This document shows, piece after piece, positions 1 through 6,413 of a DNA stretch of 33,152 nt. How positions within the stretch are numbered: position 1 is the first letter of the stretch; every line of letters begins with the position of its first letter. The translations under genes and the position numbers were made by a program. The notes under the pieces were generated by a model. That model was not told where the DNA came from, made no database searches, and saw only the letters and a list, made by a program, of their open reading frames with translations. This DNA is from Candidatus Methanoplasma sp. (GTDB lineage Archaea; Thermoplasmatota; Thermoplasmata; Methanomassiliicoccales; Methanomethylophilaceae). The stretch covers positions 1 to 33,152 of the forward strand of contig JAITCQ010000002.1 in assembly GCA_031283015.1 (NCBI GenBank). The letters run 5' to 3'.

Positions 1-246
1 TGCATCGGGTGCAGCATAGGCGGCAGGGACATCGTCGTCACCGGCGTCTGCGGCGGAGTGATCCTTGACGAAGAGAGGGGGACCGAAGGCTTCGGCTACG
101 ACCCCATATTCAGCCACGACGGGGAGAGGTCCTTCGCGGAGATACCGATCGACGAAAAGAACGACGTCTCCCACAGGGGGAACGCCGTAAGACTGCTCAC
201 CGCAAAGATGGAAATGGTCCTCCGGCCGTTCCGGGACAAACATTAA
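1..246 (+). CDS. rdgB: XTP/dITP diphosphatase RdgB/HAM1, C-terminal part
   Basis: The reading frame is open from the first base of the window, so the gene begins upstream. The 81 codons present carry the HAM1 signature: RGTEGFGYDPIF, then FAEIPIDEKNDVSHRG. These are the Gly-Phe-Gly-Tyr-Asp and Ser-His-Arg nucleotide-binding motifs of the family that hydrolyses non-canonical purine triphosphates (XTP, dITP) to monophosphates and pyrophosphate, which cleans the nucleotide pool. The stop is TAA at 244-246, 26 nt before tRNA-Pro. The N-terminal part, with the first nucleotide-binding loop, is outside the window. Identification is firm; the exact substrate preference is from family knowledge. Confidence 0.95.
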   Translation, partial: CIGCSIGGRDIVVTGVCGGVILDEERGTEGFGYDPIFSHDGERSFAEIPIDEKNDVSHRGNAVRLLTAKMEMVLRPFRDKH

Positions 247-272
247 TATCTTCATCTTCATCAAGTGGCTGC

Positions 273-345
273 GGGTCTATGGGCTAGCCTGGTATACTTG
301 TGGCTTTGGGAGCCATTGACTCCGGTTCGAATCCGGATAGACCCA
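273..345 (+). tRNA. tRNA-Pro (anticodon TGG)
   Basis: A 73-nt cloverleaf. The 7-bp acceptor stem GGGTCTA/TAGACCC is perfect, followed by discriminator A. The anticodon stem GTGGC/GCCAT (one G-U) closes the loop TTTGGGA, which reads anticodon TGG. The T arm TCCGG-TTCGAAT-CCGGA is canonical. The D arm (GGCTAGCCTGGTA region) carries the expected GG but pairs weakly. No CCA is encoded and no intron is evident. TGG reads the CCN proline codons; a second proline tRNA (GGG) lies at 3196-3268. Confidence 0.93.
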
Positions 346-557
346 CTCTCTCACCCACCGCCTGTCCCCTGTTGTCCCTATCTTGCGCACAACGGATATC
401 TGTCTCCGAATTTTATGCACTTTACGTGGTGGGAGTTCGGGTCTGCCTTGGTGCCGCATTTCGTGTGGCTCCCGTCCCGAGCCGGAAAACGTTGTTGCCG
501 CATCTCGAGCAGATCATTATGCGGGCTGTGGCGAGATATAAAGATGCCAGGGCGCCG

Positions 558-672
558 GCGGGGGCGGCTTTTTACATGGGTCCCCCGCAGAAAAACGTAT
601 CAGAAAATGGGTGGGCTGACCTATACGACCACAGGGGGGCTGTGAGCAGTTTATAGGCCAGTCCCATTTTTT
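558..672 (+). ncRNA. candidate structured RNA ending in a hairpin plus T-run
   Basis: There is no convincing ORF in 346-1018, but strong secondary structure is visible. A 7-bp GC stem pairs 558-564 with 582-588. A long second stem pairs 604-611 (AAAATGGG) with 663-670 (CCCATTTT), continues as 616-624 with 653-661 (8 of 9 pairs), and contains an inner hairpin CACAG/CTGTG (630-634/640-644). Six T residues at 667-672 follow, as in an archaeal or intrinsic terminator. A TATA-like element GATATAAAG lies at 535-543, a little closer than ideal. No known family was recognised. It could also be the structured 3' end of a transcript starting at the tRNA. Confidence 0.4.
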
Positions 673-752
673 GTGTGGGAGATGATTTTATCTTCCCAGA
701 GGTTATCGATATATTCTAGATATAAATCTTTTCAAAGACGTTTCATAGTCGA

Positions 753-761
753 TAGTATATA
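753..761 (+). promoter_or_regulatory. TATA box for candidate RNA at 779-901
   Basis: TAGTATATA is centred near 757, about 25 nt before the first base pair of the three-way-junction RNA at 779. This matches the usual archaeal TATA-to-start spacing. Confidence 0.4.
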
Positions 762-778
762 GGAGGTAAAGAAAGACG

Positions 779-901
779 AAAGCGGTACATTTAGGATTCA
801 CCGGACGGAATCCACTGCGGAAATGGCGCCTGCTGAGAGATCGTGGGGCGTGCTTTTCCGTTTGTAGGAGGGGGTCAAAAAGAGTCCGCAGAAGGCGCTT
901 T
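779..901 (+). ncRNA. candidate three-way-junction RNA with alternative pairings
   Basis: A closing helix AAAGCG/CGCTTT (779-784 with 896-901) encloses two further perfect helices: GGATTC/GAATCC (794-799 with 808-813) and CTGCGGA/TCCGCAG (815-821 with 885-891). A fourth perfect complementarity, GCGCCT (826-831) with AGGCGC (893-898), crosses the third helix and competes with the closing helix. That gives a pseudoknot or a two-state switch. A TATA box is correctly placed for a start near 780. The size is like 5S rRNA, but none of the conserved 5S loop sequences are present. Family unknown; supported by hand-found pairing only. Confidence 0.4.
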
Positions 902-987
902 AATTCAAATATATAATCATTACGTACATAGTAAAAATGGTTGTAGCTCCATATATAATATATTCTATAGTGCCAGAAAAAAGCAGA

Positions 988-996
988 TTTTATATT
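988..996 (+). promoter_or_regulatory. TATA box for AbrB-PhoU gene (leaderless)
   Basis: TTTATATTC is centred about 27 nt before the ATG at 1019, and no Shine-Dalgarno is present. Transcription would begin at or next to the start codon. A second AT-rich element at 951-965 could act as an alternative. Confidence 0.5.
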
Positions 997-1018
997 CTCT
1001 CTTACCTTTCGGACCTTC

Positions 1019-2020
1019 ATGGATGTAAGACGTGTGCAAATCACGGGGGGGTCCTCATTCATGATTACTCTTCCTAAAGAATGGGCAAATGCAGTTGGAC
1101 TTAACAAGAACGACACGGTGGGACTTCAGGCACAACCTGATGGAACATTGTCTCTGTATCCTAAAGGCACGGCGCCTATTCCCAAGCGCAGTACGAAGGT
1201 CATCGATGCCACAAACATGATGGACCGGGGATTTCTATATAGGCAGCTCGTAGGGGCGTACATAGCGGGGCATTCGACGATGCTGATCAAATCGGCTCAG
1301 CCTATGTCCAGCATGGTAACGTCGGCGGTCACGAACTTCGTACAGACCGCCGTCGGCCTGGAAATGATCGAAGCCGACGATTCGCACATCCTCGTTGCGA
1401 ATCTGATTGAGCATGACGCCATCGATCCCAAGAAGATAATCGAACGGATGGGGCTGCTGGTCAAGAGCATGATCTTCGATCTATACGAGGCTGCCTACAC
1501 GGGGAATTATGAGAACATAAAGGATATGAGATCCAGGGACATGGAGATAGATCGGATATATTGGCTGACATCCAGACAGTGCAACATCTATCAGAAGGAT
1601 GCGGCCGCGTCCCACAAGATCAATCTTCCGCTATCGGAGATGACCGCCTGTCTCTCCATGAGCAGAGTGCTGGAGGGCATCGGTGACTATGTCATCACAA
1701 TGTCTGATTATCTCATATTCATCGGAAAATGCGGCGATGTGGACAACATCGACAAAGACGCTCACATGTTCGGTCTGAAGATCAACAATCTCCTAGCAAA
1801 GGCCGTGAAGAGCTGGATCGAAAAAGACATCGCACTGGCCGAGCAGTCCATAAAAGAGGCTGACGAGATGATCAGAGGGACCGACATGGCCTCAAGACCA
1901 AACTTGGCGGCGACCAGCATCTGTGCGTCCGCCAACGAAGTGATCATGTTCAGCTCGAAGAGGCTGTCGGAATACTGCAAAGAGATTGCGGTGTTCGCAT
2001 TCAACATGGCGATGGAATAA
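1019..2020 (+). CDS. AbrB-domain PhoU-family regulator
   Basis: A protein of 333 residues. Residues 1-50 form a SpoVT/AbrB swapped-hairpin DNA-binding domain (VQITGGSSFMITLPKEWA, then a basic strand ending at YPKG). Residues about 120-325 are helical and repeat the PhoU pattern (acidic helices such as MEIDRIYWLTSRQ and MSRVLEGIGDYVITMSDYL). This fusion is a known archaeal architecture, thought to link phosphate status to transcription. PhoU helices typically bind metal clusters and contact Pst transporters or histidine kinases. No pst transporter genes are adjacent, so the regulated target is not shown here. The gene is monocistronic, with a probable leaderless ATG. A T-rich tract after the stop may end transcription. 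Confidence 0.85.
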   Translation: MDVRRVQITGGSSFMITLPKEWANAVGLNKNDTVGLQAQPDGTLSLYPKGTAPIPKRSTKVIDATNMMDRGFLYRQLVGAYIAGHSTMLIKSAQPMSSMVTSAVTNFVQTAVGLEMIEADDSHILVANLIEHDAIDPKKIIERMGLLVKSMIFDLYEAAYTGNYENIKDMRSRDMEIDRIYWLTSRQCNIYQKDAAASHKINLPLSEMTACLSMSRVLEGIGDYVITMSDYLIFIGKCGDVDNIDKDAHMFGLKINNLLAKAVKSWIEKDIALAEQSIKEADEMIRGTDMASRPNLAATSICASANEVIMFSSKRLSEYCKEIAVFAFNMAME

Positions 2021-2049
2021 AGATTCTTTGCAAACCGTTTATCAAACCT

Positions 2050-2063
2050 CCTTTTGGTCTTTT
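2050..2063 (+). terminator. T-rich terminator after PhoU-family gene
   Basis: CCTTTTGGTCTTTT follows the stop codon by 30 nt. Pyrimidine/T-rich tracts of this kind end archaeal transcripts without a strict hairpin. Confidence 0.3.
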
Positions 2064-2177
2064 ACTGCGGCATGCCTTTTCGATTCATGCTTATCTTCAC
2101 CATGCAATGTTCCGGGTTAACAGAACGTTTTGTCAGGGGATGTTTCAGAACGCGCGGTTCACACCCTCATTGCGAGA

Positions 2178-2247
2178 ATAAAAAATACGCCGGCCGCATG
2201 CCCCCGGTGCCCAAGGAGGAGACTCCGCGAAGCAGCTGCCGGCGTAT
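2178..2247 (-). terminator. hairpin and T-run ending the minus-strand transcript
   Basis: A perfect 10-bp inverted repeat ATACGCCGGC (2185-2194) / GCCGGCGTAT (2238-2247) is followed, on the minus strand, by six T residues. The stem has an inner GGAG/CTCC hairpin. It starts 5 nt after the stop of the minus-strand ORF 2252-2824, which suggests that one transcript ends here. Confidence 0.5.
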
Positions 2248-2251
2248 GTGT

Positions 2252-2824
2252 TCAGATTGTTTTGTTGTTGTTTCTTTCCGAGGCTGCCTTCCCCGCAGGC
2301 AGCCGATGTTCCGATGAACGACGGATCCGCGACATAGGCAAACGATATCGAGGTACCAGCCTCCGCTGTGCGGCCCGTTCCAAAATTGCGGGCCAGAGGG
2401 GGTTATGGTTGCCGTCCGCCGAGCCCACAGTGTTGGTGGCTGTGTACATTCCCGCCGCAATGCTGATGACGGATGTGACGGTGGAACCGCCGTGTCCGTC
2501 AGCAGCAATGCTGCCTAAAGGATCCGTTGGCAATGAGTGGGGTGATGCGCCCATGCCGGACGGTCTCGCGCCGAGACCGCCCGTAGGCTCATTGCCGATG
2601 TTCATCATTACGGCGTCCGGCTCACTATGAGCCGGACAGCCGTACTCAACGAAAGGGAACGTATACGCGCCTCTCTCGCTGAGCAGTATGCTACAGAGAG
2701 GCGCCCCCACCGAAGCGGCGGTTGGATACGGGTCGTCGTTGGTATCCCCCTCATACACCACCCTTTGAAAAAAGAACGCCGTCTCTGCGAGCGGCGCTTC
2801 CGCTGAAGTTATTGTCTTCGACAA
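2252..2824 (-). CDS. unrecognised ORF in a hairpin-rich locus (hypothetical, or a structured RNA)
   Basis: A 190-codon frame with a TTG start, lying between a TATA box (2873-2881) and a hairpin/T-run terminator (2178-2247). No family was recognised. The first 150 residues are Gly/Ser/Thr/Ala-rich and use codons like the neighbouring genes. The last 40 residues are rich in CGN arginine codons that are rare elsewhere here, so a frameshift or decay near 2400 is possible. Four perfect inverted repeats lie inside it: 2282-2289/2297-2304, 2561-2568/2572-2579, 2615-2623/2629-2637 and 2667-2676/2695-2704. That is unusual for a gene and leaves a roughly 670-nt structured RNA as a real alternative. The frame on the opposite strand looks like a shadow. 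Confidence 0.3.
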   Translation of the reverse strand: MSKTITSAEAPLAETAFFFQRVVYEGDTNDDPYPTAASVGAPLCSILLSERGAYTFPFVEYGCPAHSEPDAVMMNIGNEPTGGLGARPSGMGASPHSLPTDPLGSIAADGHGGSTVTSVISIAAGMYTATNTVGSADGNHNPLWPAILERAAQRRLVPRYRLPMSRIRRSSEHRLPAGKAASERNNNKTI

Positions 2825-2872
2825 TACAAAGCGGAACGTTCCTGTCCCTAAGTTAGTGTACTTTAACGATCT

Positions 2873-2881
2873 CGTATAAAG
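2873..2881 (-). promoter_or_regulatory. TATA box for minus-strand locus 2178-2852
   Basis: On the minus strand this reads CTTTATACG, preceded by a G-run. It predicts a start near 2852, about 28 nt before the TTG codon at 2824. Confidence 0.35.
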
Positions 2882-2984
2882 CCCCCCTAATTACTAATTA
2901 TTATAGTAATATATTATTCTATGTATTGATACAACCATGTTGTAGATAGAAAACCCATTATATACATCAAACGGACGAGTTACG

Positions 2985-3110
2985 TCTGGGTGCGATAGGG
3001 GACCCTGTTCTGCGGATACAAGAGGGATCCGCGGAGGGATCGGGCCCTAAGAACGTCGAGGGCCATCAAAAAGAAAAGCAGGGTGCGGCACCAAGTGGAT
3101 GCCCTAGCTC
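2985..3110 (+). ncRNA. possible structured RNA upstream of tRNA-Pro
   Basis: A good TATA box (TTATATAC, 2958-2965) predicts a start near 2986. Downstream are helices TAGGG/CCCTA (2996-3000 with 3045-3049), GCGGAT/ATCCGC (3012-3017 with 3027-3032) and AGGGC-ATC/GATGCCCT (3059-3067 with 3098-3105, one bulge). No protein frame and no SRP, RNase P or 5S signature motif was found. The rest of 2882-3195 is AT-rich with nothing else recognisable. Low confidence. Confidence 0.25.
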
Positions 3111-3195
3111 ATATTCTTCCGCAATGCTCAATGTCCCTGTTCGGCACAACCATTTATCCTTATCCGAAAGAGCGGACGATAAGGATAGAAGTAGG

Positions 3196-3268
3196 TGAGC
3201 CCGCCCAGATTTGAACTGGAGTCAACAGCACCCCAAGCTGCAAGGATACCAAGCTACCCCACGGGCCC
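3196..3268 (-). tRNA. tRNA-Pro (anticodon GGG)
   Basis: A 73-nt cloverleaf on the minus strand: acceptor GGGCCCG/CGGGCTC (one G-U), discriminator A, and D arm with GGGTAGCTTGGTA. The anticodon stem GCAGC/GCTGT closes the loop TTGGGGT, which reads anticodon GGG. The T arm is TCCAG-TTCAAAT-CTGGG. No CCA is encoded. It lies 25 nt downstream of rpoN and may be cotranscribed with the ribosomal operon. Confidence 0.93.
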
Positions 3269-3292
3269 ATGAATAGGTTTTGGTTAAATGGT

Positions 3293-3484
3293 TTATCCGA
3301 GAGGCGCTATCTCTCCGATGAGGTCCGCGTGTGACACTATCATCCTGCGGCAGCAGTATCTCTCGAATCCCAGGCTGTCCAGGACGTCCTTGGGGTTCTC
3401 CCCCATGCCCACACGTTTGACATACTCGGGGTACGCGCTTCCGACCACCTTTCCGCATGTGAAACATCTCACCGGTATTATCAT
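3293..3484 (-). CDS. rpoN: DNA-directed RNA polymerase subunit N (Rpb10)
   Basis: 63 residues, the usual length. The zinc-binding pattern is intact: CFTCG near residue 7 and the YCCRRM motif near residue 43 (CX2C...CC), the hallmark of Rpb10/RpoN. The subunit sits in the Rpb3/Rpb11-side assembly platform of archaeal polymerase. The start is set by GGTGAT-ATC-ATG. It is the last gene of the conserved archaeal cluster eL18-uL13-uS9-RpoN, 9 nt after rps9. The usual followers rpoK, enolase and rps2 are not here; tRNA-Pro comes next. Confidence 0.97.
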   Translation of the reverse strand: MIIPVRCFTCGKVVGSAYPEYVKRVGMGENPKDVLDSLGFERYCCRRMIVSHADLIGEIAPLG

Positions 3485-3493
3485 GATATCACC

Positions 3494-3892
3494 TTAACGG
3501 TACGACTTCTGCTTCTTGGCGCGGGCGCCGTGTCCGAGCGGGTTCTTGGGAAGTTTCCTTCTGTCGTCGTTGATGATGAGCGTTCTGTCGTATGCTCTGA
3601 ACACCGCTTCCAGCTCCTCATCCTTATAGAAGTCCACGAGGCCTCTTGCGATCGCGGTCCTTGCCGCCGCAGCCTGCCCCATCACTCCTCCGCCTTTTAC
3701 TATGACCGCTATGTCCACCTTAGTTGCCTTCTCGGGCACAAGGCCCAGAGGTTCCTGGATCTTAAGCTTTGCCAGTTCCGGACCATATGTGTCCAGCGGC
3801 ACCTTGTTGATGGTCACCCTGCCGGTACCCGCTTTGACGGTCGCCCTTGCGATCGCCGTCTTCCTTTTTCCGCTTGTGTTTACGTGCTCCAT
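3494..3892 (-). CDS. rps9: small ribosomal subunit protein uS9
   Basis: 132 residues, typical of archaeal uS9. It opens with the conserved SGKRKTAIARA motif and ends with the basic tail KKQKSYR, whose terminal Lys-Arg reaches the P-site tRNA in the 30S subunit. GGGVMGQAAAARTAIARGL is the family core. An AGATGAT-CTC-ATG context fixes the start. The gene begins 4 nt after rpl13 in the same operon. Confidence 0.98.
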   Translation of the reverse strand: MEHVNTSGKRKTAIARATVKAGTGRVTINKVPLDTYGPELAKLKIQEPLGLVPEKATKVDIAVIVKGGGVMGQAAAARTAIARGLVDFYKDEELEAVFRAYDRTLIINDDRRKLPKNPLGHGARAKKQKSYR

Positions 3893-3896
3893 GAGA

Positions 3897-4322
3897 TCAT
3901 CTCACGTTGGATCCCAGGAATTTTGAGACGGCTCCCAGGGTTGTGTATTTGCCGGTGATCTCTCTGTCTGCCTCTTCAGGCCTCAATTTTTCGCATGACT
4001 CGAACTGCTTCGGCGTTCCGACGAATACGTGGAGTCTCCTGTATGCCTCCCTTCCGCTTGTCGTTTTCCAGGGGATCATGCCCCTTACGCAGCGCTTGAA
4101 AAGCAGATCCGCCCTGCGGGGATAGAAAGGTCCTTTCCTCTTTGTCGTGTCTCCGCGGTCGACCTTCGCTTTGAAGTCGGCGAAGACCATCTCCTTGCGG
4201 CCGGTTATGACTATCGCCTCCGCATTGAGGATCACTACCTCCTCTCCCTCCATGATCATCTCGGCGACATTGCTGGCAAGCCTGCCGTGGACCAGTCCTT
4301 TTGCATCTATGACCGTCACCAT
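3897..4322 (-). CDS. rpl13: large ribosomal subunit protein uL13
   Basis: 141 residues. Characteristic uL13 elements are DAKGLVHGRLAS at the N-terminus and RKGPFYPRRADLLFKRCVRG in the centre, followed by GMIPWKTTSGREAYRRLHVF. It binds 23S rRNA early in 50S assembly. The ATG follows AGGTGAT-GTT, the same RBS geometry as rpoN. It sits between rpl18e and rps9 with 4-nt gaps, which fits cotranscription from the promoter at 4734-4742. Confidence 0.98.
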   Translation of the reverse strand: MVTVIDAKGLVHGRLASNVAEMIMEGEEVVILNAEAIVITGRKEMVFADFKAKVDRGDTTKRKGPFYPRRADLLFKRCVRGMIPWKTTSGREAYRRLHVFVGTPKQFESCEKLRPEEADREITGKYTTLGAVSKFLGSNVR

Positions 4323-4326
4323 AACA

Positions 4327-4689
4327 TCACCTCATGATCCTCACGCCGGAGCCCTTGGGATTCGCTTCCATGAGCTCTTTTATCGTCATCGTCTTTCCTC
4401 CGGCGGCGGTTATGCCCGCTGCCGCAGCATCCGAGAAACTGTATGCTGCCACGGTTATCTTCTTTGTTACGCTTCCTGCGGCGAGAACCTTTCCGGGGAC
4501 GATTATCGTTTCCCCGTCCTTCGCATACCTTTCAAGTTTGCTGAGGTTCGCTTCGGCCCAGTTCCTTTTCGGTTTTTCAAGCCTAAGCGCTATGTCTCGC
4601 CAGATAGCGGCCTCGTTCTCCCTTGTCTTCGCCTTGAGTTCTGATATCAGGGCGATGAGCTGGGGATTCGTTTTGAAGCTTTCACTCAT
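4327..4689 (-). CDS. rpl18e: large ribosomal subunit protein eL18
   Basis: 120 residues, the archaeal/eukaryotic eL18 family that has no bacterial counterpart. Visible family motifs include NPQLIALISELKAKTREN, IWRDIALRLEKPKRNWAEANLSK and VLAAGSVTKKITVAAYSFSDAA. First gene of the ribosomal cluster, 24 nt downstream of the predicted transcription start. No clear Shine-Dalgarno precedes the ATG, unlike the next genes in the operon. Confidence 0.97.
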   Translation of the reverse strand: MSESFKTNPQLIALISELKAKTRENEAAIWRDIALRLEKPKRNWAEANLSKLERYAKDGETIIVPGKVLAAGSVTKKITVAAYSFSDAAAAGITAAGGKTMTIKELMEANPKGSGVRIMR

Positions 4690-4733
4690 TTTCTGACTCT
4701 CCCGACATTGGGTAACCGTCGTATGGGGAGGTT

Positions 4734-4742
4734 ATTTATAAA
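4734..4742 (-). promoter_or_regulatory. TATA box of ribosomal protein operon
   Basis: Read on the minus strand this is TTTATAAAT. It lies about 49 nt before the rpl18e ATG, giving a leader of about 24 nt. Confidence 0.6.
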
Positions 4743-4780
4743 ACTATCTTGGGATATCTTTTTTATTTTGTTCGTATGCG

Positions 4781-4793
4781 CATATATTTAATA
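4781..4793 (+). promoter_or_regulatory. TATA box of endonuclease IV-like gene
   Basis: CATATATTTAATA is centred near 4786. The predicted start near 4811 leaves a short leader that contains the GGTGAT ribosome binding site at 4821-4826. Confidence 0.55.
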
Positions 4794-4828
4794 CTCGCCA
4801 GCATTCCTATGTCGCAATCGGTGATATC

Positions 4829-5869
4829 ATGATAAGATTCGGACCAGCGGGGATACCCTTGTCCTGCAAAGGAAGGACACTCAAGGACGGGATCGAGGAT
4901 GTGCACAACCTGAGCCTCAACGCTCTGGGGATCCAGATGGTCAGGGCGGGCGTGTACGGAAGATACCCGAACGAGGATGAGGTCGGGATAAGAATCAGGG
5001 ATATCAAAGATGATTTCGTCGTAGAGCTGGAAAGGGGCGGCGAACTGATGTCCGACCCCGAGACCTTCATCGAGGAAGAGGACGGACTGATATTCATGCC
5101 GTCGGGGATAACAAGCAATTTCGGCGAACTCTACGGAATAGGGGAGATAGCGAAGAGACTGGACGTGCACATCTCCCTTCACACCCCTTACTATATGGAC
5201 CTGGGGTCCAACAACGACCTGACCGCATCATGCATGGACAGCATCAGGAGGGCGGCTACGATCGTGAACGCCCTTGACGGCGAGATCGTCGTCACAAGCC
5301 TGGGGCTTTATACTGGAAAGATCCCGGAGGACGAGATCGACGCCAACATAGAAGAGAATGTCGCGGATATAATGGGCTGGTGGAAAGAGAACAAGATCCG
5401 CCCGAAGCTCGGCGTGGACCTGAGCGGCCACCAATCGGTCTACGGCTCTCTTGACCAGGTGCTGGACCTCTGCGACTCCGTTGACGGGGTGGTCCCGGTG
5501 ATAAATTTCCCGCACTATCATTCAAGGACCAACGGGTCCCTTGTGGAATCGGAGGATTTCCTTGAACTCCTGCAGCAGGTCGAGCCCTACTGCAAAGACA
5601 GGATCCAGATGTCCTTTGCTGGCGTCGAGTACAGCGACGGCAACGAAAGGAGGCTCACGCCGATAAAGAAGGGGGACCTTAAGTTCGAACCTTTGGCCGA
5701 GGCGCTCTGCGACCTCAACCCGGAAGCGACAATAATCTCGTCGTCACCTCTGCTGGAACATGACGCGATGTACATGAGGATCATCAACGAAAGAGTATTG
5801 ATCAAAAGGGTCACGAAAGCTCTGAAGGAAAAGAGGAAGGCGGAGCAGGCCGCAGCCGCAGAGGAATGA
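4829..5869 (+). CDS. endonuclease IV-like TIM-barrel protein
   Basis: 346 residues, AP endonuclease family 2 (xylose-isomerase-like TIM barrel). It opens with FGPAGIPLSCKGRTLKDGI, typical of archaeal members. Candidate metal ligands are in VHISLHTPYY, GVDLSGHQS, INFPHYHSR and MSFAGVEYS. Family members cleave DNA at abasic sites using zinc. This archaeal branch is only distantly related to E. coli Nfo, so the substrate is inferred. The C-terminus is a Lys/Glu/Ala-rich tail. GGTGAT-ATC-ATG fixes the start. The next gene, phi, starts 16 nt after the stop and is likely cotranscribed. Confidence 0.8.
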   Translation: MIRFGPAGIPLSCKGRTLKDGIEDVHNLSLNALGIQMVRAGVYGRYPNEDEVGIRIRDIKDDFVVELERGGELMSDPETFIEEEDGLIFMPSGITSNFGELYGIGEIAKRLDVHISLHTPYYMDLGSNNDLTASCMDSIRRAATIVNALDGEIVVTSLGLYTGKIPEDEIDANIEENVADIMGWWKENKIRPKLGVDLSGHQSVYGSLDQVLDLCDSVDGVVPVINFPHYHSRTNGSLVESEDFLELLQQVEPYCKDRIQMSFAGVEYSDGNERRLTPIKKGDLKFEPLAEALCDLNPEATIISSSPLLEHDAMYMRIINERVLIKRVTKALKEKRKAEQAAAAEE

Positions 5870-5885
5870 GACCTTGCGGGAGACA

Positions 5886-6413
5886 ATGGATTATCTGAAG
5901 GAACGCTGCAAGGCCGTCGTTTATTCCGTACCCGAGAGCGATTGGAACGCGCTGATGGACCTTATCGTCTCCAAGGAGAAGATATTCGTATACGGTTCGG
6001 GAAGGTCAGGCCTCATCGGGCAACTGTTCTCGGTCAGGCTGGTACAGCTGGGCTTGAAGGTCCACTTCGTGGGCGACATGACGACTCCGATAATCGGAAA
6101 GAACGATCTTACCATACTTGTTTCGAACACAGGCCAGACCATTTCCGTTGTTCAGACGGCGGAGATCGCCAGGCGCATAGGCTCTCACGTCGTGGCGCTG
6201 ACGTCGTCAATGTCCAGCAAGCTCGCGGCGGTCTCCGACACCGCCATCATCTTCAAGGTGAAGAAGGATGAGACCGATTCCGAACTGGCCCCGCTGGGGA
6301 CCATCTTTGAGGATACGGTGCTTTTCTTCTTCGACTGCATCATACCCGAACTGATGAAAAGACTCGGTGTGACCGAAGACGACATGCGGAGAAGACACGC
6401 TATCTGGGTATGA
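5886..6413 (+). CDS. hxlB: 6-phospho-3-hexuloisomerase (SIS domain)
   Basis: 175 residues from the ATG; a TTG at 5874 would add 4 residues. It matches the PHI family: VYGSGRSGLIGQLFSVRLVQLG, TILVSNTGQTISVV (sugar-phosphate isomerase loop), ELAPLGTIFED and a terminal RRRHAIWV corresponding to the usual RHA-x-x end. PHI converts 6-phospho-3-hexulose to fructose 6-phosphate. In archaea it works with hexulose-phosphate synthase in ribulose monophosphate metabolism and pentose supply. No synthase gene is in the window. The stop TGA (6411-6413) directly abuts the stop of the convergent JAMM gene. Confidence 0.85.
   Translation: MDYLKERCKAVVYSVPESDWNALMDLIVSKEKIFVYGSGRSGLIGQLFSVRLVQLGLKVHFVGDMTTPIIGKNDLTILVSNTGQTISVVQTAEIARRIGSHVVALTSSMSSKLAAVSDTAIIFKVKKDETDSELAPLGTIFEDTVLFFFDCIIPELMKRLGVTEDDMRRRHAIWV

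Noticed and set aside
779-901. 5S rRNA
   Set aside because: Size and junction shape are similar, but the conserved loop B/C sequences and the long terminal helix are absent.
2185-2247. SRP RNA helix 8
   Set aside because: AAGCAGC is present, but the symmetric loop and the GGAA/GNAR tetraloop context do not fit, and the hairpin ends in a T-run on the minus strand.
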